This document shows, one piece after another, positions 1 through 5,643 of a stretch of 8,401 bases of DNA (position 1 is its first letter; each line of letters begins with the position of its first letter). The stretch lies in contig CAAEAB010000021.1 in assembly GCA_900753685.1 (NCBI GenBank), forward strand, positions 1 to 8,401, given 5' to 3'. Source of the stretch: Lachnospiraceae bacterium (GTDB lineage: Bacteria; Bacillota; Clostridia; Lachnospirales; Lachnospiraceae). A program made the translations under genes and the position numbers. The notes under the pieces were generated by a model, which saw only the letters and a list, made by a program, of their open reading frames with translations, was not told the DNA's origin and searched no databases.

Positions 1-578
1 AACCGCCACTGGTTTTCACCCAGACGAATGCTTCCGCTGGCCGGCAGACAATTGATTTTCTGATTATAATAAAATGCCTTTGGCTTATCTGCCCATGGCG
101 TGGCAATACACATACTCTCTGCCGGTTTTTGAAGCAGCCAGATTTCCGCATTTAAATCCCTGCCGTCTTTAAAATTCCCAAAATGGCATTGAATTTTCCT
201 CCGGTCAAAAACCATGGAATATTTCAAATGAACCCGAGAATTTTTGAAATTGGCATTTCCATAATCTGAATGACTTCCGAGACGCAGCCGTCCCATAGTC
301 AACGGCGCCAGAATCGTTTCCGTATGATGCCAGAGGTGGTCAAAGTCCAGCAACGAAACGCTGATCATCCCCAGATATCCCAAATCGGATATCGTAAATG
401 CCGCTCCAAAATGCTCATTAGTAATCAGATAGTAATCCCATTCCTTAATGCGATGTTTCGGTGCCTTAATTTTCTTTCTGTCATATTGCCATACGAGACT
501 CCGCGCCCATCCCGGCTCATTGACATGACCTTTTCCGTCCAGCAATGGCTGTATCTGCGTCACCTCATGCTGTTTCAT
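1..578 (-). CDS. DUF2804 family protein, N-terminal part (cut by window edge)
   Basis: About 192 residues are visible from the ATG at 576-578; the reading frame stays open to base 1, so the C-terminal part lies outside. The protein begins MKQHEVTQIQPLLDGKGHVN, then has W/Y-rich segments (EWDYYLITNEHFGAAFTISD), a TMGRLRLGSHSDYGNA stretch and an HLKYSMVFDRRKIQCHFGNF stretch, all of which I recognise from the DUF2804 family. That family has no assigned biochemical role that I know of. No signal peptide or membrane segment is visible. An AGAAAGGGG ribosome binding site lies about 7 bases upstream of the ATG. It sits 23 bases downstream of the pdp stop codon, with no terminator between, so it is probably the last visible gene of the SGNH hydrolase-pdp operon. 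The family call is from memory of conserved segments and is fairly sure; the function is unknown. Confidence 0.75.
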   Translation of the reverse strand, partial: MKQHEVTQIQPLLDGKGHVNEPGWARSLVWQYDRKKIKAPKHRIKEWDYYLITNEHFGAAFTISDLGYLGMISVSLLDFDHLWHHTETILAPLTMGRLRLGSHSDYGNANFKNSRVHLKYSMVFDRRKIQCHFGNFKDGRDLNAEIWLLQKPAESMCIATPWADKPKAFYYNQKINCLPASGSIRLGENQWR

Positions 579-601
579 AAAACCGCCCCTTTCTGTTGGA
601 T

Positions 602-1900
602 TTATAACATCCGGTAAATTAATTGCTTTTTCGGTACTTCCTCCCTGCTCATTTCAAAAGCCCCATAGAGTCGTTCTATCCATGCCGGCTGTAAGGGTTC
701 ACTGTGATGTACCCAGGCCAGAACCTCTCCGGCTGCCACACGATCGCCCGTCTTTTTTCCAAGGACAATGCCTGTCTCCGGCCGGATAACAGCCTCCTTA
801 GTTTCTCTGCCGGCGCCGATTTCCATGGCCAGCCTTCCCAATTCCAGGGCACTGGCCTTCCGGACAAACCCGTCTTCCCGGGAAAATATCGGCGTTATCA
901 AGGCCGCCTCCGGAAGCAGCTCCGGATTTTCAATCTGGGCCGTATCGCCGCCCTGAGCCTCCACCATAGCCTTTAATTTCTCCAAAGCGCTGCCGTCGGC
1001 GAGCACCGACTCCATTTTCCGCCGGCCCTGCGCCCGATCCGCCGCCAGACCGGCCTCCGCCAAAATGTTCGCCCCGCTGGTCAAAACGAGTTCCGTAAAA
1101 TCCTCCGGCCCTCGGCCCCGAAGGGTAGCCACCGCCTCTTTCACTTCCAGGGCATTTCCGATGGCCATTCCCAGCGGTTCATTCATATCCGTAATCATCG
1201 CCCGGACCTTTCGTCCGCAGGCTTCGCCGAGATAAATCATCATTTTTGCAAGTTCAACAGCCTCATCTGCCGTTTTCATAAAGGCTCCATCGCCATATTT
1301 CACATCCAGCTCAATGACCTCGGCTCCGGCCGCCAGTTTTTTTGAAATAATACTGGAAGCGATCAGCGGAATGGAAGCCACCGTCCCGGTCACATCCCGA
1401 AGAGCATACAGTTTTTTATCCGCCGGCACAAGACTTTCTGTCTGCCCGATCACTGCAATACCTATGTCCTGAACCTGATTTATAAAGGCCTCCTTATCCA
1501 GATAACAGTTAAATCCCCGAATGGACTCCAGCTTGTCCAGTGTTCCTCCGGTGGAGCCAAGCCCCCGCCCCGACATCTTCGCCACCTTCGCGCCGCAGGC
1601 CGCCAGCATTGGTCCCAGGGCCAGCGTCGTTTTATCCCCCACGCCGCCGGTGGAATGCTTATCCACTTTAATCCCCGGAATGCAACTCAAATCAATCGTC
1701 TCGCCGCTCTCCATCATGGCCATCGTCAAAGCCGACGTTTCCTGTACAGTCATACCATTCAAAACAACAGCCATCAGCAGGGCGCTGACCTGATAGTCGG
1801 GAATCTCGCCCGCTATGTAATGCTGAATCCACCAGTAGATTTCCTTTTCCGTAAGCTCCTCTTTCCAGCGTTTTTTCTCAATAATATCCACAAAACGCAT
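602..1900 (-). CDS. pdp: Pyrimidine-nucleoside phosphorylase
   Basis: A 432-residue cytoplasmic enzyme that splits uridine, thymidine or deoxyuridine with phosphate into the base and (deoxy)ribose-1-phosphate, in pyrimidine salvage. The glycosyltransferase family 3 N-terminal helical domain covers roughly residues 1-65. It is followed by the phosphate-binding loop KHSTGGVGDKTT (81-92), the family signature SGRGLGSTGGTLDKLE (110-125) and the base-binding set R168, S183 and K187 in LYALRDVTGTVASIPLIASS and SKK. The C-terminal domain (about 330-432) is complete. Length matches the usual ~433 residues. An in-frame TTG at 1924 would add eight residues, but the ATG at 1900 is preferred: it gives the canonical MRFVDIIEKK start and has GGGAGG 8 bases upstream. 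It starts 14 bases after the stop of the SGNH hydrolase gene and is followed 23 bases later by the DUF2804 gene, so an operon is likely. The region is more G+C-rich than the glf-lysR end of the window. Confidence 0.97.
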   Translation of the reverse strand: MRFVDIIEKKRWKEELTEKEIYWWIQHYIAGEIPDYQVSALLMAVVLNGMTVQETSALTMAMMESGETIDLSCIPGIKVDKHSTGGVGDKTTLALGPMLAACGAKVAKMSGRGLGSTGGTLDKLESIRGFNCYLDKEAFINQVQDIGIAVIGQTESLVPADKKLYALRDVTGTVASIPLIASSIISKKLAAGAEVIELDVKYGDGAFMKTADEAVELAKMMIYLGEACGRKVRAMITDMNEPLGMAIGNALEVKEAVATLRGRGPEDFTELVLTSGANILAEAGLAADRAQGRRKMESVLADGSALEKLKAMVEAQGGDTAQIENPELLPEAALITPIFSREDGFVRKASALELGRLAMEIGAGRETKEAVIRPETGIVLGKKTGDRVAAGEVLAWVHHSEPLQPAWIERLYGAFEMSREEVPKKQLIYRML

Positions 1901-1908
1901 CTGCACCG

Positions 1909-1914
1909 CCTCCC
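1909..1914 (-). promoter_or_regulatory. Ribosome binding site that decides the pdp start
   Basis: GGGAGG on the minus strand, 8 bases before the ATG at 1898-1900. It sits in the 14-base gap after the SGNH hydrolase stop codon (1915-1917). It supports the ATG rather than the upstream in-frame TTG at 1922-1924, which overlaps the previous gene. Confidence 0.8.
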
Positions 1915-2517
1915 TTATCCACAAATGCCCTTGATTTCCCGATAAGAATCACAGAATATCTCAGCCATGACGCTGTAACCTTCCTTTGTCGGATGAACGC
2001 CGTCCTGAAAGGCCCTTTTTATTCCTTTCTTTTCCAGATATTCCGGAAATTTGTTCTGAAAATCCACATAAGGAATCTGCTTCCGCTCACAATAATTCAG
2101 CAGCCATTCTCTGTAGCTTCGAAATAAAGCCAACGTCTCATCCATACTGAAAAAGCTATACCAGCAGCTTTTCAGCATCTCGCCGTCTACTTGAATCGGA
2201 ATCCCAATCATCGGTTGAATGCCCGCCGCCAGGGCCTTTCCTATCATCATATCTATCCCTTCCCTTGTATGAGCCTGAGGAATGCCCATAAGAATATCAT
2301 TGGCTCCCGCCATAATAAACACTTCCTTCGGATGGTTCCAAACCACATCATCCATAAAACGGACATTCATGCCATCCGCCGTATCCCCATTTTCCCCTTT
2401 ATTTAAAATATGTATCCCCAAGGCCTGTGATGCCAGATATGGCCAGGCATACCGGCTGCTCACGCCATAACCGTAAACGATACTGTCCCCAAGACATACC
2501 AGATCAACTGTTTCCAT
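1915..2517 (-). CDS. SGNH/GDSL-type hydrolase (esterase/acylhydrolase family)
   Basis: A 200-residue single-domain SGNH hydrolase of the lipase/acylhydrolase group. The blocks are all present. Block I is LGDSI with nucleophile Ser12, block II has Gly44 in KGENGDT, block III is GAND with Asn73, and block V is DGVHPTKEGY with Asp172 and His175, completing the Ser-Asp-His triad. There is no signal peptide or membrane segment, so it should act in the cytoplasm. The substrate cannot be read from the sequence; relatives cleave ester or acetyl groups on lipids or sugars. The ATG at 2515-2517 has a CGGAGG about 12 bases upstream, which is a rather long spacing, but no better in-frame start exists between them. 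It is the first gene of a tight operon with pdp (14-base gap) and DUF2804. A promoter-like element lies about 40 bases upstream. Confidence 0.93.
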   Translation of the reverse strand: METVDLVCLGDSIVYGYGVSSRYAWPYLASQALGIHILNKGENGDTADGMNVRFMDDVVWNHPKEVFIMAGANDILMGIPQAHTREGIDMMIGKALAAGIQPMIGIPIQVDGEMLKSCWYSFFSMDETLALFRSYREWLLNYCERKQIPYVDFQNKFPEYLEKKGIKRAFQDGVHPTKEGYSVMAEIFCDSYREIKGICG

Positions 2518-2556
2518 AGCGATATCAATCCTCCGATTTTTCTTTGACTTAATTTT

Positions 2557-2585
2557 ATTTTAGCATTAAAAAGGGGCATTGTGAA
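2557..2585 (-). promoter_or_regulatory. Probable sigma-A type promoter for the SGNH hydrolase-pdp-DUF2804 operon
   Basis: On the minus strand, TTCACA (2580-2585) and TAAAAT (2557-2562) are separated by exactly 17 bases, each matching the consensus at five of six positions. Transcription would start near 2550, giving a leader of about 33 bases with the CGGAGG site. The -35 hexamer lies in the stem-loop of the L,D-transpeptidase terminator, so the two elements overlap. Confidence 0.5.
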
Positions 2586-2608
2586 GGTTAAACTCCCCAA
2601 TGCCCTTT
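2568..2608 (-). terminator. Rho-independent terminator of the L,D-transpeptidase gene
   Basis: On the minus strand AAAGGGCATTG (2598-2608) pairs with CAATGCCCCTTT (2570-2581), with one bulged C and a 16-base loop, followed by a run of five T. It lies just after the L,D-transpeptidase stop codon (2621-2623), as expected for its terminator. Confidence 0.85.
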
Positions 2609-2620
2609 CTGTCTATTCAT

Positions 2621-4000
2621 TTAATAATACATAATCACCGGCGTTCCCACTTCAATATTCCAGAAAATGGAAGAACATGCATCATACGGTGTATTGATAC
2701 ATCCATGGGAACCGGCATTCAAATATTCCGTGCCGCCGTAAACGGAACGCCACAGGGAGTCATGAATACCCACGCCGCCGACGACCTGCATCCAGAAGTT
2801 TACCGGCGTCCGGTAATCTTCACCGACAAGAATCGTATTCTGCTGACGGCAGTTTATAAAATAAACCCCCGACGGCGTACCGTGACCCGTACTCATCGTT
2901 CCCGAAGTGATCGGCGTAGATACAAAAACTTCCCCGTTTTTGTAAAACCACATATACTGGCCGGATAGATCGATCTCAACATAAGTAAAGCCAATATCAT
3001 CCGGCGAGTTTGGATCCAGATTATTGTACGGCGTCATATAATAGGCCGGATCCCGACTGGCCTTGCGTTTATTGTTGATATCCTCCATGAGCAAATTAAT
3101 CTCTGTATCCACATCGGTTCCCCATCCATAGGTTCCCGGATCCAATGTGATTTCATAACCTCTGGAACTCCAAAAGCTTCTGTAGGAATTCACTGTATCG
3201 TATTTATTTGCCAATTCGCACAGATAATTGTAAGCGCCGTCTCTCGATACATAAAGCTTTCCGTCGCCATCCCTGCGCACCCAGTTCCGAATTTGCTCTT
3301 TGCCGATTTTTTCTTCATTTCCGTGGAAATTGTAGGTAATCTCGGCCTGACACAGCTCGTCAACCTTTTTCAACTCATCCTGGATTTCCGGTGATTCCAT
3401 AGTTACCTCCGGCGCTTCGTAACAGCCGGCTGCTTCCAAATCGAGCTCTGTGTCCCCCTTCTCCATGGCCGCTGCGATCGCAGACCTGACTTCATCCTTT
3501 TTCAACGTATTTCCCTTAACCTCTTCCACAAGGTTCAGCCCATTCTCATCAATCGTCAATGACGCATTGGACGGCGGCGTCATCTCCTGGGTCAGACATT
3601 GAAGAGCATCAATCTTTTCATTCAGTTTTTCTGTATTCCACTCATAAAGCGCCTCAACCTCATAATCCGTTCGGCTAAACAGTCTTACCGGCCAGTACCA
3701 GCCCATTTCCTTTTCTTTCAGACGATCCACTTCATCAAAATTATAATTGAAGTCAAAATCCTTTCCATTTAAAACTTCCGTTGTTCCCTCAATCGTCACA
3801 ACATCCATTTCATAATTTTCCATCGTCTGTTCCAGCGCCGCCTTTACCTCTTCCGGAGAATCATTCGACACTTCTATCCCGTTAATAAAGGTATGCGGAT
3901 AAAAAACTCTGCTAAAATAAACGGAAACGCCGACATAACCCGCGGCTAAAAAAGCAAAAACACATCCGAGTACAATTAATATAATTTTTTTCTTGTTCAT
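2621..4000 (-). CDS. Membrane-anchored L,D-transpeptidase (YkuD domain) with peptidoglycan-binding stalk
   Basis: A 459-residue protein predicted to make 3-3 crosslinks in peptidoglycan, or attach partners to it, outside the membrane. Residues 1-5 are basic (MNKKK), followed by one hydrophobic segment at about 6-29 with no clear cleavage site, so a signal anchor is likely. Residues about 38-325 form the extracytoplasmic stalk, resembling the putative peptidoglycan-binding domain (PG_binding_4/VanW-associated type) often found before YkuD; FINGIEVSNDSPEEV (38-52) is its typical start. The YkuD domain covers about 335-459: DLSGQYMWFY, SGTMSTGHGTPSGVYFI (366-382), His413 in GIHDS, and the catalytic motif SHGCIN (431-436) with Cys434. 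All key residues are present. The gene stands alone, with its own terminator, and is divergent from the DUF1540 gene. Its ribosome binding site is weak (a purine-rich GAGAGACAGAG), and I could not identify a clear promoter in the 150-base gap. Domain call is firm; stalk boundaries are approximate. Confidence 0.95.
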   Translation of the reverse strand: MNKKKIILIVLGCVFAFLAAGYVGVSVYFSRVFYPHTFINGIEVSNDSPEEVKAALEQTMENYEMDVVTIEGTTEVLNGKDFDFNYNFDEVDRLKEKEMGWYWPVRLFSRTDYEVEALYEWNTEKLNEKIDALQCLTQEMTPPSNASLTIDENGLNLVEEVKGNTLKKDEVRSAIAAAMEKGDTELDLEAAGCYEAPEVTMESPEIQDELKKVDELCQAEITYNFHGNEEKIGKEQIRNWVRRDGDGKLYVSRDGAYNYLCELANKYDTVNSYRSFWSSRGYEITLDPGTYGWGTDVDTEINLLMEDINNKRKASRDPAYYMTPYNNLDPNSPDDIGFTYVEIDLSGQYMWFYKNGEVFVSTPITSGTMSTGHGTPSGVYFINCRQQNTILVGEDYRTPVNFWMQVVGGVGIHDSLWRSVYGGTEYLNAGSHGCINTPYDACSSIFWNIEVGTPVIMYY

Positions 4001-4091
4001 TTTTCTCTGTCTCTCTATTATTAACTCCAGAAACTGCCTGAACTTAATATTTCCCTTTTTGAATAGAATTAAAACTATGTTACATACTAAG

Positions 4092-4120
4092 TTGCATAAA
4101 CCCTTCCAGGGATTTATAAA
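4092..4120 (+). promoter_or_regulatory. Probable promoter of the DUF1540 gene with a dyad in its spacer
   Basis: TTGCAT (4092-4097) and TATAAA (4115-4120) are spaced by 17 bases; the -10 matches at five of six positions, the -35 keeps the TTG core only. A start near 4127 would leave a leader of about 25 bases with a strong ribosome binding site. Inside the spacer is a short dyad, CCCT-tcc-AGGG, flanked by ATAAA and ATTTAT, which could be an operator. Confidence 0.45.
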
Positions 4121-4136
4121 AACTATCGATTGTTTG

Positions 4137-4143
4137 AAAGGAG
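4137..4143 (+). promoter_or_regulatory. Ribosome binding site that decides the DUF1540 start
   Basis: AAAGGAG lies 8 bases before the ATG at 4152-4154. It fixes the start of the small gene although the same frame is open further upstream to about 3993. Confidence 0.85.
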
Positions 4144-4151
4144 TCTACACA

Positions 4152-4313
4152 ATGAGTAAAAATGCTTGTATCCAGTGTTCAATCAAAGAATGTAAGCATC
4201 ACTGCGGCGACGAAAACTACTGTACGTTAAACCAGATTAAGGTCGGTACCCATGAGAGCCACCCGACAAAAATCGAATGTACAGACTGTGAATCCTTCGT
4301 ATTCAGAGCATAA
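4152..4313 (+). CDS. Small Cys-rich DUF1540 domain protein
   Basis: A 53-residue protein on the opposite strand to all its neighbours. It has seven cysteines (C6, C9, C14, C18, C24, C43, C46) and four histidines (H16, H17, H34, H37), in the spacing CxxCxxxxCxxxC, then YCT, then ECTDCESF. This is the DUF1540 pattern common in Clostridiales. The cysteine layout suggests metal binding, perhaps a zinc-knuckle-like fold, but I know of no assigned function. The longer open frame upstream is ruled out because AAAGGAG sits 8 bases before this ATG and the protein then begins at the family's usual position. It has its own promoter-like element, a strong RBS and its own terminator, so it appears to be expressed as a single-gene unit. 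No signal peptide is visible; it should be cytoplasmic. Confidence 0.85.
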   Translation: MSKNACIQCSIKECKHHCGDENYCTLNQIKVGTHESHPTKIECTDCESFVFRA

Positions 4314-4332
4314 GCTCCGAAAAACGGGAAAC

Positions 4333-4365
4333 AAGTGGGCAGCTCCATGCTGTCCACTTTTCTCT
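4333..4365 (+). terminator. Terminator after the DUF1540 gene, possibly bidirectional
   Basis: AAGTGGGCAGC (4333-4343) pairs with GCTGTCCACTT (4349-4359), with one G-T wobble and a TCCAT loop, followed by TTCTCTT. It ends the plus-strand transcript about 20 bases after the stop codon. The epimerase gene stops at 4368 on the other strand, and the same hairpin, with a weaker T run, could end that transcript too. Confidence 0.75.
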
Positions 4366-4367
4366 TA

Positions 4368-5276
4368 TCAGGAAAATTCCATAAAATAGGCAGCCTCAAA
4401 CACTTCTCCCGGAGCAAGGCTCTGAATCCAATCCTTTTCATGAATCTCTCCGGAGAAGCCTTCCCGGTCACACCGTCCATACCATGGCTCGATACATACA
4501 AAGGGCGCCTGTTTCCCCGGCGGCGACCATATGCCGAACAGCGGCGCCGCAAAGGTTACCGTGACATAAGGCCGTTTATCCGGCCGCATCAAATATACCC
4601 TTGTTGTCTGCTTTTCAAAAATCAGAGTATCCTTTTTAAAGGTTCCCCTCTCCAGCCGATAAAGCCCCTGCTCCAAGGGTAGCTCATATTCCTGAGGTTC
4701 ATAAAGCCCCCTTCGGCTGATTGAATGATATTTGGGATTCCCCCGGCTTTCCATGTCAAAGCCTAAATAATAGTCTGTCTGGGACTGTCCTTTCTCCAGC
4801 GGGCACCGGAAAGCCGGATGACCTCCTATGGAGAAATACATCGTCTCTGAATCTTTATTGGCGACAATCCACTTCACTTCTAAAATTCTTCCCCGAAGCC
4901 GATATCGAATAGCTAAATGAAAATCAAATGGATAGCTCTTCTTTGTTTCTTCATTCGAATCCAGCACAAACCATATCTGGTCGTCCGTCTCCGCACTCTT
5001 ACTGAAAATCATATCTCGCACGAAGCCATGGCGCGGCATCCGATATTCGTGTCCTTTATAGCGATAAACCTGTCCATTCAGTTCCCCCACTATTGGAAAC
5101 AAAACCGGCGAACGCCGTCCCCAGTAATCCGGGTCGCCACTCCATATATATTCCGTCTTATTCACCGTGTTTTTCACAGACATAAGTTCAGCGCCCTGAT
5201 TGTTTATGTAAACAACCAGATCGTCATTTCTAAGCAAATAAAAGCGTGATACTTGCTTTCTTTTAAAAAGTCCCAT
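4368..5276 (-). CDS. Aldose 1-epimerase family protein (LacX-like)
   Basis: A 302-residue cytoplasmic protein of the galactose mutarotase-like superfamily, which interconverts the alpha and beta anomers of sugars. It resembles the LacX branch. Visible family positions are YWGRRSPVLFPIVGEL (51-66), His83 in PRHGF, the catalytic-type His153 in GGHPAFRCP, and Glu263 in CIEPWYG, which corresponds to the catalytic base. Length is normal for this branch (about 290-300). The ATG at 5274-5276 follows a GGGGGTG ribosome binding site by about 6 bases. It has its own promoter upstream and stops just short of the terminator at 4333-4365, so it seems to be a single-gene unit. The exact sugar is not readable; LacX members are often of unproven substrate, and some superfamily members act on hexose-6-phosphates. 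An inverted repeat in its short leader suggests local regulation. Confidence 0.92.
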   Translation of the reverse strand: MGLFKRKQVSRFYLLRNDDLVVYINNQGAELMSVKNTVNKTEYIWSGDPDYWGRRSPVLFPIVGELNGQVYRYKGHEYRMPRHGFVRDMIFSKSAETDDQIWFVLDSNEETKKSYPFDFHLAIRYRLRGRILEVKWIVANKDSETMYFSIGGHPAFRCPLEKGQSQTDYYLGFDMESRGNPKYHSISRRGLYEPQEYELPLEQGLYRLERGTFKKDTLIFEKQTTRVYLMRPDKRPYVTVTFAAPLFGIWSPPGKQAPFVCIEPWYGRCDREGFSGEIHEKDWIQSLAPGEVFEAAYFMEFS

Positions 5277-5288
5277 AATTACACCCCC

Positions 5289-5304
5289 GACATATACCTA
5301 TGTC
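5289..5304. repeat. Inverted repeat in the epimerase leader, operator-like
   Basis: A perfect 6-base dyad, GACATA-TACC-TATGTC, lies between the predicted transcription start (near 5309) and the ribosome binding site (about 5283-5288). It is placed where a bound repressor, or an RNA hairpin next to the RBS, could block expression of the epimerase gene. No protein is identified that binds it. Confidence 0.45.
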
Positions 5305-5315
5305 AACCTCTCTCC

Positions 5316-5344
5316 ATTTTAGCATAATAAATTCAATATAACAA
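5316..5344 (-). promoter_or_regulatory. Probable promoter of the aldose 1-epimerase gene
   Basis: On the minus strand TTGTTA (5339-5344) and TAAAAT (5316-5321) are spaced by 17 bases, and the -10 is preceded by TGC, giving an extended -10 (TGnTAAAAT). Four of six and five of six positions match consensus. The start would be near 5309, leaving a leader of about 32 bases. Confidence 0.65.
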
Positions 5345-5350
5345 TGCGCT

Positions 5351-5413
5351 TTGTCTAATTTCTATACAATTTCTCCGTCTATTATCCAATAGTTATTCAT
5401 AACCTAAAGTTAT
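5351..5413. promoter_or_regulatory. Cluster of small dyads including a LysR-type T-N11-A site
   Basis: Four dyads follow each other between the epimerase promoter and the plus-strand promoter-like element. They are TTGTCTA-N5-TATACAA (5351-5369, one mismatch), CTATT-N4-AATAG (5379-5392), GTTAT-N2-ATAAC (5392-5403) and ATAAC-N5-GTTAT (5399-5413). The last has the T-N11-A form within an interrupted palindrome that LysR-type regulators bind. A LysR-type gene ends about 230 bases away, so it is a natural but unproven candidate. The region is A+T-rich, so short dyads by chance are possible. Confidence 0.35.
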
Positions 5414-5435
5414 CGAGACAATAAATTATATGTAT

Positions 5436-5464
5436 TTTACTTTTGTCGCCCCCGTAACTATAAT
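5436..5464 (+). promoter_or_regulatory. Promoter-like element on the plus strand in the 5.3-5.64 kb gap
   Basis: TTTACT (5436-5441) and a perfect TATAAT (5459-5464) are spaced by 17 bases. It points toward the hairpin at 5500-5536 and the terminator ending at 5643, with no credible protein gene between, which suggests it drives a short RNA. Confidence 0.5.
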
Positions 5465-5470
5465 AAAGTT

Positions 5471-5643
5471 AAGGTTATATTATTAACGGGAAAACACCAC
5501 CGGCGGATGATGCGCCACCATGTATCATCTGCCCGGGATGCCGACTTCCTTAATTGCCATTTTGGAAAAATATACCTAAGCCCTCAATACAAAAAGAAGC
5601 ATCACCTCGTCTCGTCCTTGCAATAGAGTGATGCTCTTTTTTT
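5471..5643 (+). ncRNA. Candidate short non-coding RNA, family not recognised
   Basis: A transcript from the plus-strand promoter-like element (start near 5471) to the terminator T run would be about 173 nt. Its central feature is a strong hairpin: GGCGGATGAT (5502-5511) pairs with ATCATCTGCC (5524-5533) with one G-T wobble. It extends inward by GCG/TGT wobble pairing to a CCACCA loop and outward by CC/GG across a bulged C. AGTTAAGG (5467-5474) can pair with CCTTAATT (5547-5554) to close a larger domain, although this left arm straddles the predicted start. The only plus-strand frame here (ATG at 5507 to TAG at 5626, 39 codons) has no ribosome binding site. I compared it from memory with common riboswitch cores and found no match. 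The parts are visible; that they form one RNA is inference. Confidence 0.35.
5598..5643. terminator. Bidirectional rho-independent terminator
   Basis: AGCATCACcTC (5598-5608) pairs with GAGTGATGCT (5626-5635) with one bulged C. On the plus strand the stem is followed by C and seven T; on the minus strand by a TCTTTTT run. On the minus strand it ends the lysR-type gene, whose stop codon (5642-5644) overlaps the plus-strand T run. On the plus strand it would end the candidate RNA. Confidence 0.85.

Noticed and set aside
1901..1924. An eight-residue longer start for pdp at the in-frame TTG at 1922-1924.
   Set aside because: It overlaps the end of the hydrolase gene, lacks its own ribosome binding site, and the ATG at 1900 gives the family's normal start with a well-placed GGGAGG.
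704..1945. Plus-strand open frames of 62 to 96 codons opposite pdp.
   Set aside because: They are antisense shadows of a G+C-rich, clearly recognised gene and have no ribosome binding sites or family resemblance.
2544..2572. A plus-strand promoter-like pair, TTGACT and TAAAAA, spaced by 17 bases.
   Set aside because: It would only drive antisense transcription through the terminator into the L,D-transpeptidase gene, and the second hexamer is the A run of the terminator.
4152..4313. The small Cys-rich peptide as a SCIFF-type (six cysteines in forty-five) maturation precursor.
   Set aside because: Its cysteine spacing and C-terminal ECTDCESF fit DUF1540, and there is no radical SAM maturase gene beside it.
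5507..5626. A 39-codon plus-strand open frame (ATG at 5507 to TAG at 5626) inside the candidate RNA.
   Set aside because: There is no ribosome binding site at a usable distance; the frame starts inside one hairpin and ends inside the terminator stem, and the peptide resembles nothing I know.
5471..5643. A known riboswitch or housekeeping RNA (fluoride, ZTP, TPP, cobalamin, SRP RNA, 6S) in the 5.3-5.64 kb gap.
   Set aside because: None of the conserved core sequences I remember for these families is present on either strand, and no gene follows on the plus strand to be controlled in cis.
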